From assembly GCA_964480945.1 (NCBI GenBank), contig CAYZRX010000056.1, positions 1 to 26,759 of the forward strand: 26,759 nt of DNA. The letters are read 5' to 3'. The notes below the pieces were generated by a model, which saw only the letters and a list, made by a program, of their open reading frames with translations, searched no databases and had not been told where the DNA came from. The translations under genes were made by a program, and so were the position numbers. Every line of letters begins with the position of its first letter. Positions within the stretch are counted from its first letter, which is position 1. Below are positions 7,066-15,057 of this stretch, piece after piece. This stretch comes from VGWB01 sp964480945 (GTDB lineage: Bacteria > Bacteroidota > Ignavibacteria > UBA10030).

Positions 7066-8469
7066 CTAAAAGTACGGTCGCACGCGGAATTCGGCACCTA
7101 CTTCCTTCTCGACGAAGGCGCGTGCCCGCTCGGTATCGATGTCATCCATCCCCACGACGGTCATCACGACCTCGGGCAGAGATCGCTTGCATGCGCGCGC
7201 AAAGTCCAGCATCGCCTTGAAGTACCGTTCGCCGTCGATCCTCATCAGGGCCCCGTATTGCGCAGGGTCGATGGAATTGAGACTGATGGAAACGCTGTCG
7301 ACCAGGCCGACAAGCTCGGGGACGATATCGCGATGATTGATGATATTTCCGTGCCCATCCGTGTTGAGCCTGACCCTTCCTCCCTTCTCCTTCACCCAGC
7401 GACCGACCTCTTTCATCACATCGAGACGAATCGTCGGCTCACCGTATCCGCAGAAGACAATCTCATCGTATCCGGTCGGATCGCCGATCGCCGTGATGAG
7501 CTCCCGGCCGTTCGGCTCGTGCGCGATCTTGAGGTTATGCCCCTTGACGATCGCTTCCCCCTTCCGGTCGCAGAATACACAATCGGCGTTGCACCGGATG
7601 GTCATGTTCACGTAGAGTGAGTTCCGAAGCTTGTAGACGATCTGCGGCGCGTCGAACGGACCGATGTTGAAGAGCCGCTTCGCGTTCAGGCGCGTCGTTC
7701 GGGCCACATCCTCCGCGGAAGCGCCGCAGGCGTCCGCGATGGCTGCTGCGATCAGGGCGATGTACGCCGGCTCGTTGCGCTTCCCGCGGTGTGGAACCGG
7801 CGTGAGATAGGGAGAATCCGTCTCGATCAGGGTATGGTCGTAGCCGAACTTCCGAACCGTTTCGAGGGCCGACGAATTCTTGAACGTGACGATGCCCGGG
7901 AACGAGACGAAGAACCCGTTCTCCATCAGCTGCCATGCCTCTTCGGCATTGCCGGGGAAACAATGGAACACGCCCTTCGGCGAGGGAAAACGACTGTGAA
8001 TGTTCGAGAACCCGGATCGCCACGCGGCTGCGCGGCCGGCCTCCTCTTGAACAATGGACAGTGCCTCCGGAAGCGATTCCCTCGTGTGCACGACGATCGG
8101 GAGGTCGCGCCGTACCGCTAATTGAATCTGCTCCTTGAAGAACTCTCGCTGGATCTTGGGAGGTGAGAAATCGTAGTAATAGTCGAGACCGATTTCGCCG
8201 ATGGCGACGACCTTCGTGTGCTTGCTCAAGTCCTCGATCTCCCGGAGCTGCTCCGGCGTGGCCTTCAACGCCTCATGCGGATGAATACCCACACAGGCAT
8301 AGACGAAATCGTGCCGCTCCGCGAGCTCGACCGCTTCCCTGCTGGTTTCGACCGTCGTTCCCGGAACGACGATGCACTCGACGCCCGCCTCCCGGGCGCG
8401 CTTCAGAACGTCATCGCGATCGGCTCCATAATCCTCGAGAAAGATATGAGCGTGTGAATCTATATACAT
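7066..8469 (-). CDS. TatD-family hydrolase fused to a radical SAM domain
   Basis: A 467-residue two-domain protein. Residues 1-270 are a complete TatD-type metal-dependent DNase: DSHAH (H6, H8), GEIGLDYYYD (91-100, metal-bridging E92), VVHTR (H128), FHCFPG (H169) and ETDSPYL (D218), ending at LNAKRLFNI. Residues ~275-467 are a radical SAM domain with CNADCVFC (C293, C297, C300 for the 4Fe-4S cluster) and the SAM-binding FCGYGEPTIR. This matches the TatD-linked radical SAM family, in which the two parts occur fused or adjacent; its reaction is not established as far as I know. The radical SAM half is short and ends RVRPYF. Start: ATG at 8469 with GAGG 6 nt upstream. Monocistronic by its surroundings. 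Confidence 0.9.
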   Translation of the reverse strand: MYIDSHAHIFLEDYGADRDDVLKRAREAGVECIVVPGTTVETSREAVELAERHDFVYACVGIHPHEALKATPEQLREIEDLSKHTKVVAIGEIGLDYYYDFSPPKIQREFFKEQIQLAVRRDLPIVVHTRESLPEALSIVQEEAGRAAAWRSGFSNIHSRFPSPKGVFHCFPGNAEEAWQLMENGFFVSFPGIVTFKNSSALETVRKFGYDHTLIETDSPYLTPVPHRGKRNEPAYIALIAAAIADACGASAEDVARTTRLNAKRLFNIGPFDAPQIVYKLRNSLYVNMTIRCNADCVFCDRKGEAIVKGHNLKIAHEPNGRELITAIGDPTGYDEIVFCGYGEPTIRLDVMKEVGRWVKEKGGRVRLNTDGHGNIINHRDIVPELVGLVDSVSISLNSIDPAQYGALMRIDGERYFKAMLDFARACKRSLPEVVMTVVGMDDIDTERARAFVEKEVGAEFRVRPYF

Positions 8470-8511
8470 TCAAGCCTCGCAGTGCCTGCTCGTATTCAAC
8501 AATGGGGCTGA

Positions 8512-8540
8512 AAAATACTCACATCTTTAGTCTGTTGCAA
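8512..8540 (-). promoter_or_regulatory. Putative sigma-70 promoter for the TatD-radical SAM gene
   Basis: Minus strand: TTGCAA (8535-8540), 17-bp spacer, TATTTT (8512-8517). Predicted leader is about 35 nt. Confidence 0.45.
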
Positions 8541-9206
8541 GGAAGGAGATGAGGAAGGCGAGGCGATTCGGAGAAGTCCCGCCACCCGCAGAAAGATATT
8601 GCGTGACTTTCAAGAAGTTTTTCGATGAATACTTTGCACACTCTTTACAGAAGAAAGCGGTGCGTCGATTTCAAAGACCGGCCCCAGAGAAGCCACAGAA
8701 GCACAAGCTGAAGAGACGGAAACCGGACGGGAATCACTTCGAAGAGACAGCAAGCCTCGCTTGAGACGACACTGGTATTTGGCTGAAAGACTTGAGTTAC
8801 AGCAGACTGTTGTCACTCCAGCGAAAGGCTGGCCAAAGGGTGTTGGCAGGCCCGGATGCAGGGACTAGCTCAGTACTGGACTGCAGCCTTCCACCTCAAA
8901 CTCTGGCCAACAGGTCGCGGCAGTGACTTCAGAGAGCTTCTTCTTTCATCCTGCTGGTGCATCAAATTGTTTTCTTTCTTTCGGGTCACTTTGACATGCA
9001 AGAAGGTCTGGGATCGGAGGGCAAATCTTCCTCCCAGGTGCCGGAATCGACGGCCTGAGCGTGAGACGCTTTCAAGCGTGTGTTTAATTCCCCGCCAAAT
9101 TTCTAAACGGTTGTCGATTGTTCCGTTCTCCACGGGGGGGGGAATTTCGGCAAGCGGGGAGCGGTATCTTCCCGCGGGTTTCGATTCCGGCACAACTTTT
9201 CTTTCT

Positions 9207-9235
9207 GGCACTTTCTTTTCTGAAAAGAAAGTGCC
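9207..9235. repeat. Perfect 13-bp inverted repeat
   Basis: ggcactttctttt (9207-9219), loop ctg, aaaagaaagtgcc (9223-9235). The stem is perfect. It lacks a flanking T-run, so it does not look like an intrinsic terminator on either strand. Confidence 0.9.
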
Positions 9236-9281
9236 ACCCAGCGGGGAGGATGTGAGGCGGCCGAATTTCACCGGTTAGGTT

Positions 9282-9338
9282 GTCCATTTCTTTTAGGAAA
9301 AGTCCCGCGGAGCGGGATCCACAAAACGGAAAATGGAC
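9282..9338. repeat. Nested inverted repeat
   Basis: Outer arms gtccattt (9282-9289) and aaatggac (9331-9338) enclose an inner hairpin, tcccgc (9303-9308), gga, gcggga (9312-9317). Motifs of the ttctttta/aaaagaaa kind flank it, as in the neighbouring inverted repeat. Confidence 0.75.
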
Positions 9339-9365
9339 AAAAGAAAACGTTGCCCGAAATCTCCT

Positions 9366-9387
9366 CCAGAGGCGGATGCGCCTCTGG
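9366..9387. repeat. 9-bp inverted repeat with tetraloop
   Basis: ccagaggcg (9366-9374), loop gatg, cgcctctgg (9379-9387); a perfect stem. Confidence 0.85.
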
Positions 9388-9428
9388 CGCAGGAACGCAC
9401 TTGATCGAGCACCAACCGCACATGCCGA

Positions 9429-9488
9429 AAATTCCGGCCTGCCGTGAGGGGTAGAATCTCTCTCGGTCTCTACAGCCGGCCGGAATTT
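9429..9488. repeat. 10-bp inverted repeat with 40-bp spacer
   Basis: aaattccggc (9429-9438) and gccggaattt (9479-9488) are exact reverse complements. It is the last of four inverted repeats in series downstream of the TonB receptor gene. Confidence 0.8.
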
Positions 9489-9577
9489 AAACGCACGCGG
9501 AAACGGCCAACACACCTGCCTACGATTTCGGGCCTCTATTCTGTTAGAACAGATATTGCGTCAGAAAGGAAACGGAA

Positions 9578-11812
9578 CTAGAACGATCCGTCGAGGGAGA
9601 GGACGAAGGTGCGGCCCGGAGCGAGGTTGCCGACGAGTTCGACGTATTGATAGTCCGTCACGTTGTTGACGTGGAACCCAACACGCAGCGGGAGTCCCAG
9701 TCCGAGCAGATCGTAGGACGCGCGCAGATCGAGGACCTTGATCGGCACACGCTGATCGCCGTCGACAATCGGCGCGAGCCGGATCAGGTTCTCGTCGATG
9801 CGTTCAATGCGCGAGACGAAGCGGAAGTCCGCCGACGCCCGCAGGTGGCCAAAGGTTGAGAACGCGGAAGCGTAGAACAAATGACGGGGCCGGAACTTCA
9901 GGATGGTATTCTCCGTGAGATCCTTTGGCCACGTGTAGGTGTAGCCGATACCGGTCGAGAGGTGGGTCCGCCACCACTCGATCTTCAGGTTGCTCTCCAT
10001 GCCTTCGATCCGCGCCCGGGTGACGTTTTCGAACTGGATGACCGGTCCTGAGATCTCCGTTGGGCTCGAGGGATAGGGGCGGTACGTTTTGATCTCAACG
10101 CTCGGTTCGATGAGATTCTTGAACTCGTTCCGGAAAAGTGCGACGTCGAGAAACACAAGCTCGCCGAACGAACGGCTGGCGCCGACTTCGTACGAGATGC
10201 TCTTCTCCACCTGGAGATCGATATTGGGGAGTATAGCGACCTGGGAGACGTTCGTCGAGCTCTCGATGTACAGCTCGCCGATCGCCGGATAGCGAAAGCC
10301 GGAGCCGAAGGAGGCACGGATGCTCGTCTCCTTGTCGGGCGTGTACACCAGGCCGAGCTTCGGATTCAGCTGCGACGTCGACGGAAGGATCGAGACCTTC
10401 TGCCAGTCGAAGCGCACTCCCGCCGTCAGTTTCGTCTGCGGGAAAATTCCGAGCTCATCCTGAGCGTATATCGCCGCTCCGACCCCCGGATGTGTTCCGA
10501 ACAGGTTCGCGTTAACACGATCGTAGTTGGCCGCCGCGCCAAAGGTCAGGATGTTCGACGCGCTGTAGTTGTACGTCGCCTGCAGATCGACATTGAAGAG
10601 ATGTGAAGCGGAGACGTTGTTCACTCTCCCCGAGCTGTCATCCCGCCAGAAATTCCCGAAGTAGATGCCTTTCACCGTATAGTAGAACTTGTCCGACATG
10701 AACTCCTTGTACGAAAATCCCACGCTGCCGCGCCGGGACGTCACCTTCCCGTTGAGCTGAGAGTCCGCAGGTCGAGTGGCCTCGCGGAGACTCTTCCACC
10801 AGAAGAAATTGCCGTGCGTACGGTCCAGGTAATTCACTGCGATGGTCAGACTCCGGTAGGCCGACAGATCATACCGTAACTTCGAGTAGAAGGCCCACCG
10901 GTGGTAGGCGTCGTTCTGGCGATAGCTGTCGTCGACGGTGCGGCTGACGCTGAAGAGGTAGCCGAGTGAGCCCGACCTGTTCGAGTAGCTCGCCATTGCT
11001 CCGCTATTGAACCGAGCCTTCGATGACCACTCCCAGTCGGAATATCGGGCCTTGTCGTAGAGTCCCGAGAAGAAGCGGAACCGCAGCTGGGGTGAGCTTG
11101 GGATCTCTTTCGTGATGACATTGATGACGCCGCCAAGCGCGCTGGAGCCGTAGAGAGCCGATCCCGCCCCCTTCACAACCTCGATCCGGTCGATGTCATA
11201 AACCGGAATGGTCTCCCAGTTGATTTCCCCCGTGTCGCCCGTGAAATAGGGCAACCCATCGAGCAGAACCAACACACGGCTTCCCACGCCGCGACTGTAA
11301 CCCGTCGAGCCTCGGATGTTGACCTGATCGGCCATCATATTCACTCCGGGCACGTACCGGAGGGCGTCATCCAGCGTCACATTGTTCCGATCGGCGATCA
11401 CCTTCGCCGTCACGGTTGCGATGCTCACCGGCACTTCCTGGAGGCTCTGCTCGCGCCGGCTGGCGGTAACGACGACGCCTCCCGTTTGAACCGGTGCGGG
11501 CTGAAGTTTGATCTCGAGCGTCCGTTGCTGCCCCGCGCTGACAACGACGTTCTCCACCGTCAGCCGGTCGTAGCCGACCATCGAAACCTCGATGGCACAT
11601 GATCCTGGAGGCACTCTGACGAGGCGATATTCCCCCCTCACGTTGGTCGAAGAACCGATGAAGGTTCCGTGTATAACGACGTTTGCTCCGATCACCGCCT
11701 GTCCCGTCTCCGCATCGATCACTCTGCCGAGGATCGTTCCACCCTGCGTCTGCGCTAACAGTCCTGAGGCCGAGACGAGAGTCAGGAGAACATATGTCAG
11801 GAATCTGCTCAA
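9578..11812 (-). CDS. TonB-dependent outer-membrane receptor
   Basis: A 744-residue receptor. In order: signal peptide (to about LLAQ, residue 21), a carboxypeptidase-regulatory-like beta-sandwich (GTILGRVIDAETGQAVIGANV, about 25-105), a plug domain (about 125-235, with VVVTASRREQSLQEVPVS and the typical IEVVKGAGSALYGSSALGGVINVIT motif), then a 22-strand-type barrel ending in LSLDGSF with a C-terminal Phe. It imports a scarce ligand across the outer membrane using TonB energy; the ligand cannot be named from sequence, and siderophores, cobalamin, metals or glycans are all open. The start appears to be TTG at 11812 overlapping the stop of the upstream lipoprotein gene (TTGA), with no good ribosome-binding site, which suggests translational coupling. 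Confidence 0.9.
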   Translation of the reverse strand: MSRFLTYVLLTLVSASGLLAQTQGGTILGRVIDAETGQAVIGANVVIHGTFIGSSTNVRGEYRLVRVPPGSCAIEVSMVGYDRLTVENVVVSAGQQRTLEIKLQPAPVQTGGVVVTASRREQSLQEVPVSIATVTAKVIADRNNVTLDDALRYVPGVNMMADQVNIRGSTGYSRGVGSRVLVLLDGLPYFTGDTGEINWETIPVYDIDRIEVVKGAGSALYGSSALGGVINVITKEIPSSPQLRFRFFSGLYDKARYSDWEWSSKARFNSGAMASYSNRSGSLGYLFSVSRTVDDSYRQNDAYHRWAFYSKLRYDLSAYRSLTIAVNYLDRTHGNFFWWKSLREATRPADSQLNGKVTSRRGSVGFSYKEFMSDKFYYTVKGIYFGNFWRDDSSGRVNNVSASHLFNVDLQATYNYSASNILTFGAAANYDRVNANLFGTHPGVGAAIYAQDELGIFPQTKLTAGVRFDWQKVSILPSTSQLNPKLGLVYTPDKETSIRASFGSGFRYPAIGELYIESSTNVSQVAILPNIDLQVEKSISYEVGASRSFGELVFLDVALFRNEFKNLIEPSVEIKTYRPYPSSPTEISGPVIQFENVTRARIEGMESNLKIEWWRTHLSTGIGYTYTWPKDLTENTILKFRPRHLFYASAFSTFGHLRASADFRFVSRIERIDENLIRLAPIVDGDQRVPIKVLDLRASYDLLGLGLPLRVGFHVNNVTDYQYVELVGNLAPGRTFVLSLDGSF

Positions 11813-12309
11813 AACGGTTGCGGCGGAGGTTTATGGAAATTGACTTTTATGTCGATGCCGCTGATAAATTGAGATTCGCTTACGATGACCGGGATCGGAA
11901 GCGGGGGATCGCTCGCGGTTCCGTAGACTCCCACGACCCGCAAGCTCCGAACGCTGAACTCATTCGCGTACCGCTGTAGAATGCCCACGTACTTGTAGCT
12001 CCCCGGGGGCAGGTTGAAGGCGTACGAAACGGAGTCGACAAAGAACGGCAGGTTCTTGTCGGTCGCAGGGTAGAGAAAAATAAGCGGCGGATTGGAGAAC
12101 AGCCCCGTGAACACTTTCGCTGAATCGAGGGGATAGAGCTGAGAGGCAAAAAGCCAAAGATTCAGAAGACTATCAGGCGGAGGCCAGGTGCCGTTCTCGA
12201 AGTAGATCGTTCCACCGAAGCCCGGCTGGACTTCAGGCGGTGGCGTGAGACCGGGTTCACAGGAGGCGATGAGAAACGCCGTCGGTAGAACGAGGAGGAG
12301 CTTCATCAT
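11809..12309 (-). CDS. Putative lipoprotein coupled to the TonB receptor
   Basis: A 166-residue protein with a lipoprotein signal: hydrophobic residues 4-14 then the lipobox IASC with Cys at 17. The mature part is rich in Pro and aromatic residues and starts GLTPPPEVQPGFGGTIYFENGTWPP; its middle (SYAFNLPPGSYKYVGIL) resembles a small beta-sandwich. I do not recognise a named family. Its stop codon overlaps the TonB receptor start, so the two are almost certainly one unit, and it probably acts as a surface or periplasmic partner of the receptor. Two adjacent ATGs (12309, 12306) are possible starts, neither with a clear ribosome-binding site. Confidence 0.7.
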   Translation of the reverse strand: MMKLLLVLPTAFLIASCEPGLTPPPEVQPGFGGTIYFENGTWPPPDSLLNLWLFASQLYPLDSAKVFTGLFSNPPLIFLYPATDKNLPFFVDSVSYAFNLPPGSYKYVGILQRYANEFSVRSLRVVGVYGTASDPPLPIPVIVSESQFISGIDIKVNFHKPPPQPF

Positions 12310-12318
12310 TCGAGTGTG

Positions 12319-12347
12319 AAAGTAGCAATCGACGCGCTCAAATGCAA
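12319..12347 (-). promoter_or_regulatory. Putative promoter for the lipoprotein-TonB receptor operon
   Basis: Minus strand: TTGCAT (12342-12347), 17-bp spacer, TACTTT (12319-12324). If real, transcription would start within a few bases of the ATG at 12309, giving a nearly leaderless mRNA. That fits the missing ribosome-binding site but makes the call uncertain. Confidence 0.35.
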
Positions 12348-12416
12348 CCCGAGGAACGATGGATCAAGGCGTCCCGTCGCGCGGACGCGGCCGGGATGCG
12401 AAGAGCGCTTTTCAGG

Positions 12417-12445
12417 TTGGAAATGTTGGCATTGTTGCGTATATT
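12417..12445 (+). promoter_or_regulatory. Putative sigma-70 promoter for the menG-mqnD operon
   Basis: TTGGAA (12417-12422), 17-bp spacer, TATATT (12440-12445). Predicted transcript start near 12452, about 57 nt before the menG ATG at 12509. Confidence 0.5.
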
Positions 12446-12508
12446 TTGTCTCCAAGCTTGAGCGCCCCGAACCAATTGTCGAGCCTAGACCTACGCATTC
12501 CCTATCTC

Positions 12509-13234
12509 ATGAAGAGGGCTTCAGCCGATCGAACCACGTACGATCAAGCCTACGTCCGGTCACTGTTCGATAGAATCGCCCCTCGCTACGACTTCTTGAA
12601 CCACTTCCTGAGCTCAGGGTTTGACGTTCTCTGGCGCAAGCGGGCAATCCGGACGTTGAGAGACCACCATCCGAGACAAATCCTTGACGTTGCGACCGGC
12701 ACCGCCGATCTGGCGATCGAGGCGGCAAGCTTGAAACCGGAGAAGATCGTCGGCGTTGACATCTCCACGGAGATGATTCGCCTGGGGGAAGAGAAGATCG
12801 CCCGCTCCCGCCTTCAGGCTCTGATCAGGCTCGAACGAGGATCAGCCGAGGAGCTTCCGTTTCCCGACGGCTCATTCGATGCCGTCATGGTCGCTTTCGG
12901 CATACGAAACTTCACGAACCTCGAGGCGGGGCTCGCACAAATGTATCGAGTGCTTCGCCCCGGAGGCATATCGATGATGCTCGAGTTTTCTCGTCCCCGA
13001 CGGACTCCCTTGAAGCAGGTCTACGGCTTCTACTTCAGGCGGGTCCTCCCCGTCATCGGGGGCCTCGTCTCGCTGAACCGCGAGGCGTACGATTATCTTC
13101 CCAAGACGGTCGCACAGTTCCCAGATGGCGAAGAGCTGCTGGCTGTTCTGGCGTCGATCGGATACACCCGCACTCGGCAGCAGCCGCTTTCCGGCGGCAT
13201 TGTTACTGTCTACACGGGGCTGAAACCAAAATAG
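12509..13234 (+). CDS. menG: Demethylmenaquinone methyltransferase (UbiE/MenG)
   Basis: A 241-residue class I SAM-dependent methyltransferase of the UbiE/MenG family, which adds the final methyl group to demethylmenaquinone. Visible signatures are APRYDFLNHFLSSGFDVLWR (24-43, the UbiE-specific N-terminal motif), LDVATGTADLAI (59-70, SAM-binding motif I), VDISTEM (motif II), the FGIRNF segment and RVLRPGG. An in-frame extension back to 12359 would run across the promoter and has no family resemblance, so the ATG at 12509 is chosen; it lacks a strong ribosome-binding site. First gene of a plus-strand unit with mqnD and the amidohydrolase-like gene; mqnD begins within 5-26 nt of the stop. Placement with futalosine genes supports a menaquinone rather than ubiquinone role. 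Confidence 0.93.
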   Translation: MKRASADRTTYDQAYVRSLFDRIAPRYDFLNHFLSSGFDVLWRKRAIRTLRDHHPRQILDVATGTADLAIEAASLKPEKIVGVDISTEMIRLGEEKIARSRLQALIRLERGSAEELPFPDGSFDAVMVAFGIRNFTNLEAGLAQMYRVLRPGGISMMLEFSRPRRTPLKQVYGFYFRRVLPVIGGLVSLNREAYDYLPKTVAQFPDGEELLAVLASIGYTRTRQQPLSGGIVTVYTGLKPK

Positions 13235-13238
13235 GTAT

Positions 13239-14090
13239 TTGTCAACTTCGAGAAGAGAATTGGATAGAATCATACGAGTCGGTCACAGCCCGGATCCTGA
13301 TGACGCGTTCATGTTCTATGGGCTTTCCAGCGGTAAGGTCAAGCTGGAGGGCATCACGATCCGGCATCAGCTCGAAGACATTCAGACGTTGAACGAGCGC
13401 GCTCTGAACGGAGAGCTGGAGGTAACGGCTATTTCCGCTCACGCCTATGCCTTCGTCGCCGATAAATATTGGGTGATGAGGACCGGCGCGAGCATGGGCG
13501 AACGGTACGGACCCGTGATTGTCTCGAAGCGTTACCGGTCGCTGGACGAGCTCCGCGGCAAGACCGTTGCGACACCCGGCAAGCTCACGACGGCGACGCT
13601 GCTTTTTAGGATCTTTACAGAGGGGATCCAGCACGTCGATGTTCCGTTCGACCAGATCATGGATCGCGTGAGCAGCGGTGAGTTCGATGCCGGCCTCCTG
13701 ATCCACGAAGGGCAGCTGACCTATGGCCGCGAGGGGTTCACCAAGATACTTGATTTCGGCGAGCTGTGGGACTCGATGTACAATTTGCCGCTCCCGCTCG
13801 GCCTCGACGTGGTGAGGAAGGATCTCGGTGAAGAGACTGCCCGATCGCTGTCGCTCGGTCTGAGACAGAGCATCCACTACGGCTACACCCATCAGAAGGA
13901 GGCCGTCTCGTATTCCCTGCAGTACGGGCGCGGTATCGACCAGCAGCTGGGGGAAAAATTCGTTAAGATGTATGTCAACGAGCTGACGATCGATATGGGA
14001 GAGCGAGGGAGGGACGCGCTGGGGCTCCTCTACAAACTCGGCGTCGAGCGGAACGCAATTCCTGTTGTGGCTGATCTTCAGCTTCTGTAG
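13239..14090 (+). CDS. mqnD: 1,4-dihydroxy-6-naphthoate synthase (MqnD)
   Basis: A 283-residue protein of the MqnA/MqnD solute-binding-protein-like fold. The N-terminal motif GHSPDPDDAFMFYGL (15-29) corresponds to the SPCPND motif that marks MqnD, which splits cyclic dehypoxanthine futalosine to 1,4-dihydroxy-6-naphthoate. Further family segments are ELEVTAISAHAYAFV, GERYGPVIVSK, GKTVATPGKLTTAT and NLPLPLGLDVVRKDLG. The catalytic histidine of the family may be the one in SISAHAYA or LLIHEG; I cannot settle this by eye. Starts are TTG at 13239 or TTG at 13260; no ATG precedes the conserved motif, so a non-ATG start is likely. Same strand as menG, probably coupled. Confidence 0.88.
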   Translation: MSTSRRELDRIIRVGHSPDPDDAFMFYGLSSGKVKLEGITIRHQLEDIQTLNERALNGELEVTAISAHAYAFVADKYWVMRTGASMGERYGPVIVSKRYRSLDELRGKTVATPGKLTTATLLFRIFTEGIQHVDVPFDQIMDRVSSGEFDAGLLIHEGQLTYGREGFTKILDFGELWDSMYNLPLPLGLDVVRKDLGEETARSLSLGLRQSIHYGYTHQKEAVSYSLQYGRGIDQQLGEKFVKMYVNELTIDMGERGRDALGLLYKLGVERNAIPVVADLQLL

Positions 14091-14107
14091 GACGCGTTGG
14101 TCTTTCT

Positions 14108-15031
14108 ATGATCGGACTCTTCAAAATATTCGACGCGCACGTTCACTTCTATTCAAACTCGTACTTCCGCTTCCTCATCAAGCAGAAGACCCGCCGGCTT
14201 GATATCAACGCCGAGCTGAAGAACCTGGCTGCGAAGGGCCATATCGAGATCCCGGGCGATGATCCTGTGATGCTCGCCAAGCGGTGGGTGGAGATCATCG
14301 ACAAGTGGAAGATCGAACGCCTCGTCCTCTTCGCGAGCGTACCCGGAGACGAGGATTCCGTCGTGAGAGCCGTCCAGGCCTATCCCAACAGGTTCGCCGG
14401 CTTCTTCACCGTCGATCCGAACTCCAACCTGCTCATAGAGAACGCCGAGCGCAGGTTGAAGCAGGACAAGCTCCGCGGAATCCTCCTCTACCCTTCCCTG
14501 TATCATATCAGCGTGAATGATTCGTGGCTCGATCCGCTCTACCAGCTCTGCCAGGAGACGAAGGCGGTCGTCTTCACTCAGTTCGGCAAGCTTCTGTTGA
14601 AACCGCGTGAATACGCGGGCATCCCGACCCCCGTCGATGACGAGTTTGCGAACCCGAAGGATCTCATCCCGGTCGCGAAGAAGTATCCTGCGATCCGGTT
14701 TATTATTCCGAATTTCGGGGCGGGACGGTTCGAGGAAACCCTAGAGGCTGGCAAAGCATGCCCGAACGTCTACGTGGACACGGCGGGATCGAACTCATGG
14801 ATGGCGGACCACCCCGACAAGCCGGATCTTCGGACAGTGCTGCAGAAATCGCTCAGCGCGTTCGGCGCAGGCAGGATACTCTTCGGTTCCGATTCGGGAA
14901 TGTTCCCTCGAGGTTACCGGTACGACATTGTCGACAACCAGACGAAGCTCGCGCTGGAGATGCGCATTCCCCTCGCCGACGGCAAGAAGATCTTCTACGA
15001 GAATATGGCGTCCCTCGTCGACCACCAGTAG
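14108..15031 (+). CDS. Amidohydrolase-2-like TIM-barrel protein with altered metal site
   Basis: A 307-residue protein resembling the Amidohydro_2 family (ACMSD and gamma-resorcylate decarboxylase relatives). It keeps the opening FDAHVHFY (H11, H13) and the closing ILFGSDSG (D262). The two mid-barrel histidines expected in strands 5 and 6 are not there: AVVFTQFGK (153-161) replaces the usual viHtG, and FIIPNFGAGRFEE (198-210) has Asn202 in place of His. The protein may bind metal differently or have lost catalysis. It is the third gene of the menG-mqnD unit (17 nt after mqnD). A role in menaquinone synthesis, for instance on futalosine intermediates, is possible from context only; the known aminodeoxyfutalosine deaminases belong to other amidohydrolase branches. 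Convergent with the small secreted protein gene. Confidence 0.75.
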   Translation: MIGLFKIFDAHVHFYSNSYFRFLIKQKTRRLDINAELKNLAAKGHIEIPGDDPVMLAKRWVEIIDKWKIERLVLFASVPGDEDSVVRAVQAYPNRFAGFFTVDPNSNLLIENAERRLKQDKLRGILLYPSLYHISVNDSWLDPLYQLCQETKAVVFTQFGKLLLKPREYAGIPTPVDDEFANPKDLIPVAKKYPAIRFIIPNFGAGRFEETLEAGKACPNVYVDTAGSNSWMADHPDKPDLRTVLQKSLSAFGAGRILFGSDSGMFPRGYRYDIVDNQTKLALEMRIPLADGKKIFYENMASLVDHQ

Positions 15032-15057
15032 GCCGCGCTACCGCCACTTCCAGCAAA

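Larger units (their letters stand above)
8470..9577. other. Long gene-free region rich in inverted repeats
   Basis: About 1.1 kb between the TatD fusion start and the TonB receptor stop. The overlapping open frames on both strands (for example 8856-9278 plus, 9084-9515 minus) resemble no family, lack convincing ribosome-binding sites and run through palindromes, so I reject them as genes. The part 8470-8540 is the promoter region of the TatD fusion. From about 9200 to 9490 four inverted repeats follow in series (listed separately). I see no tRNA, riboswitch or known small RNA, but a structured RNA cannot be excluded. Confidence 0.6.

Noticed and set aside
8549..8764. Short basic plus-strand frame
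   Set aside because: The GGAGG-like stretch abuts the ATG with no spacing, and the peptide resembles nothing I know.
9207..9235. Intrinsic terminator of the TonB receptor gene
   Set aside because: The stem lies over 340 nt downstream of the stop and has no T-run after it on the minus strand.
8856..9278. Possible 140-residue plus-strand gene
   Set aside because: No family resemblance, no ribosome-binding site, and it runs through inverted repeats, with equally long frames on the other strand.
9084..9515. Possible 143-residue minus-strand gene
   Set aside because: Same repeat-rich stretch; the composition is basic and low in ordinary coding features.
12359..12508. 50-residue upstream extension of MenG
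   Set aside because: It overlaps the predicted promoter and lacks homology to the family N-terminus.
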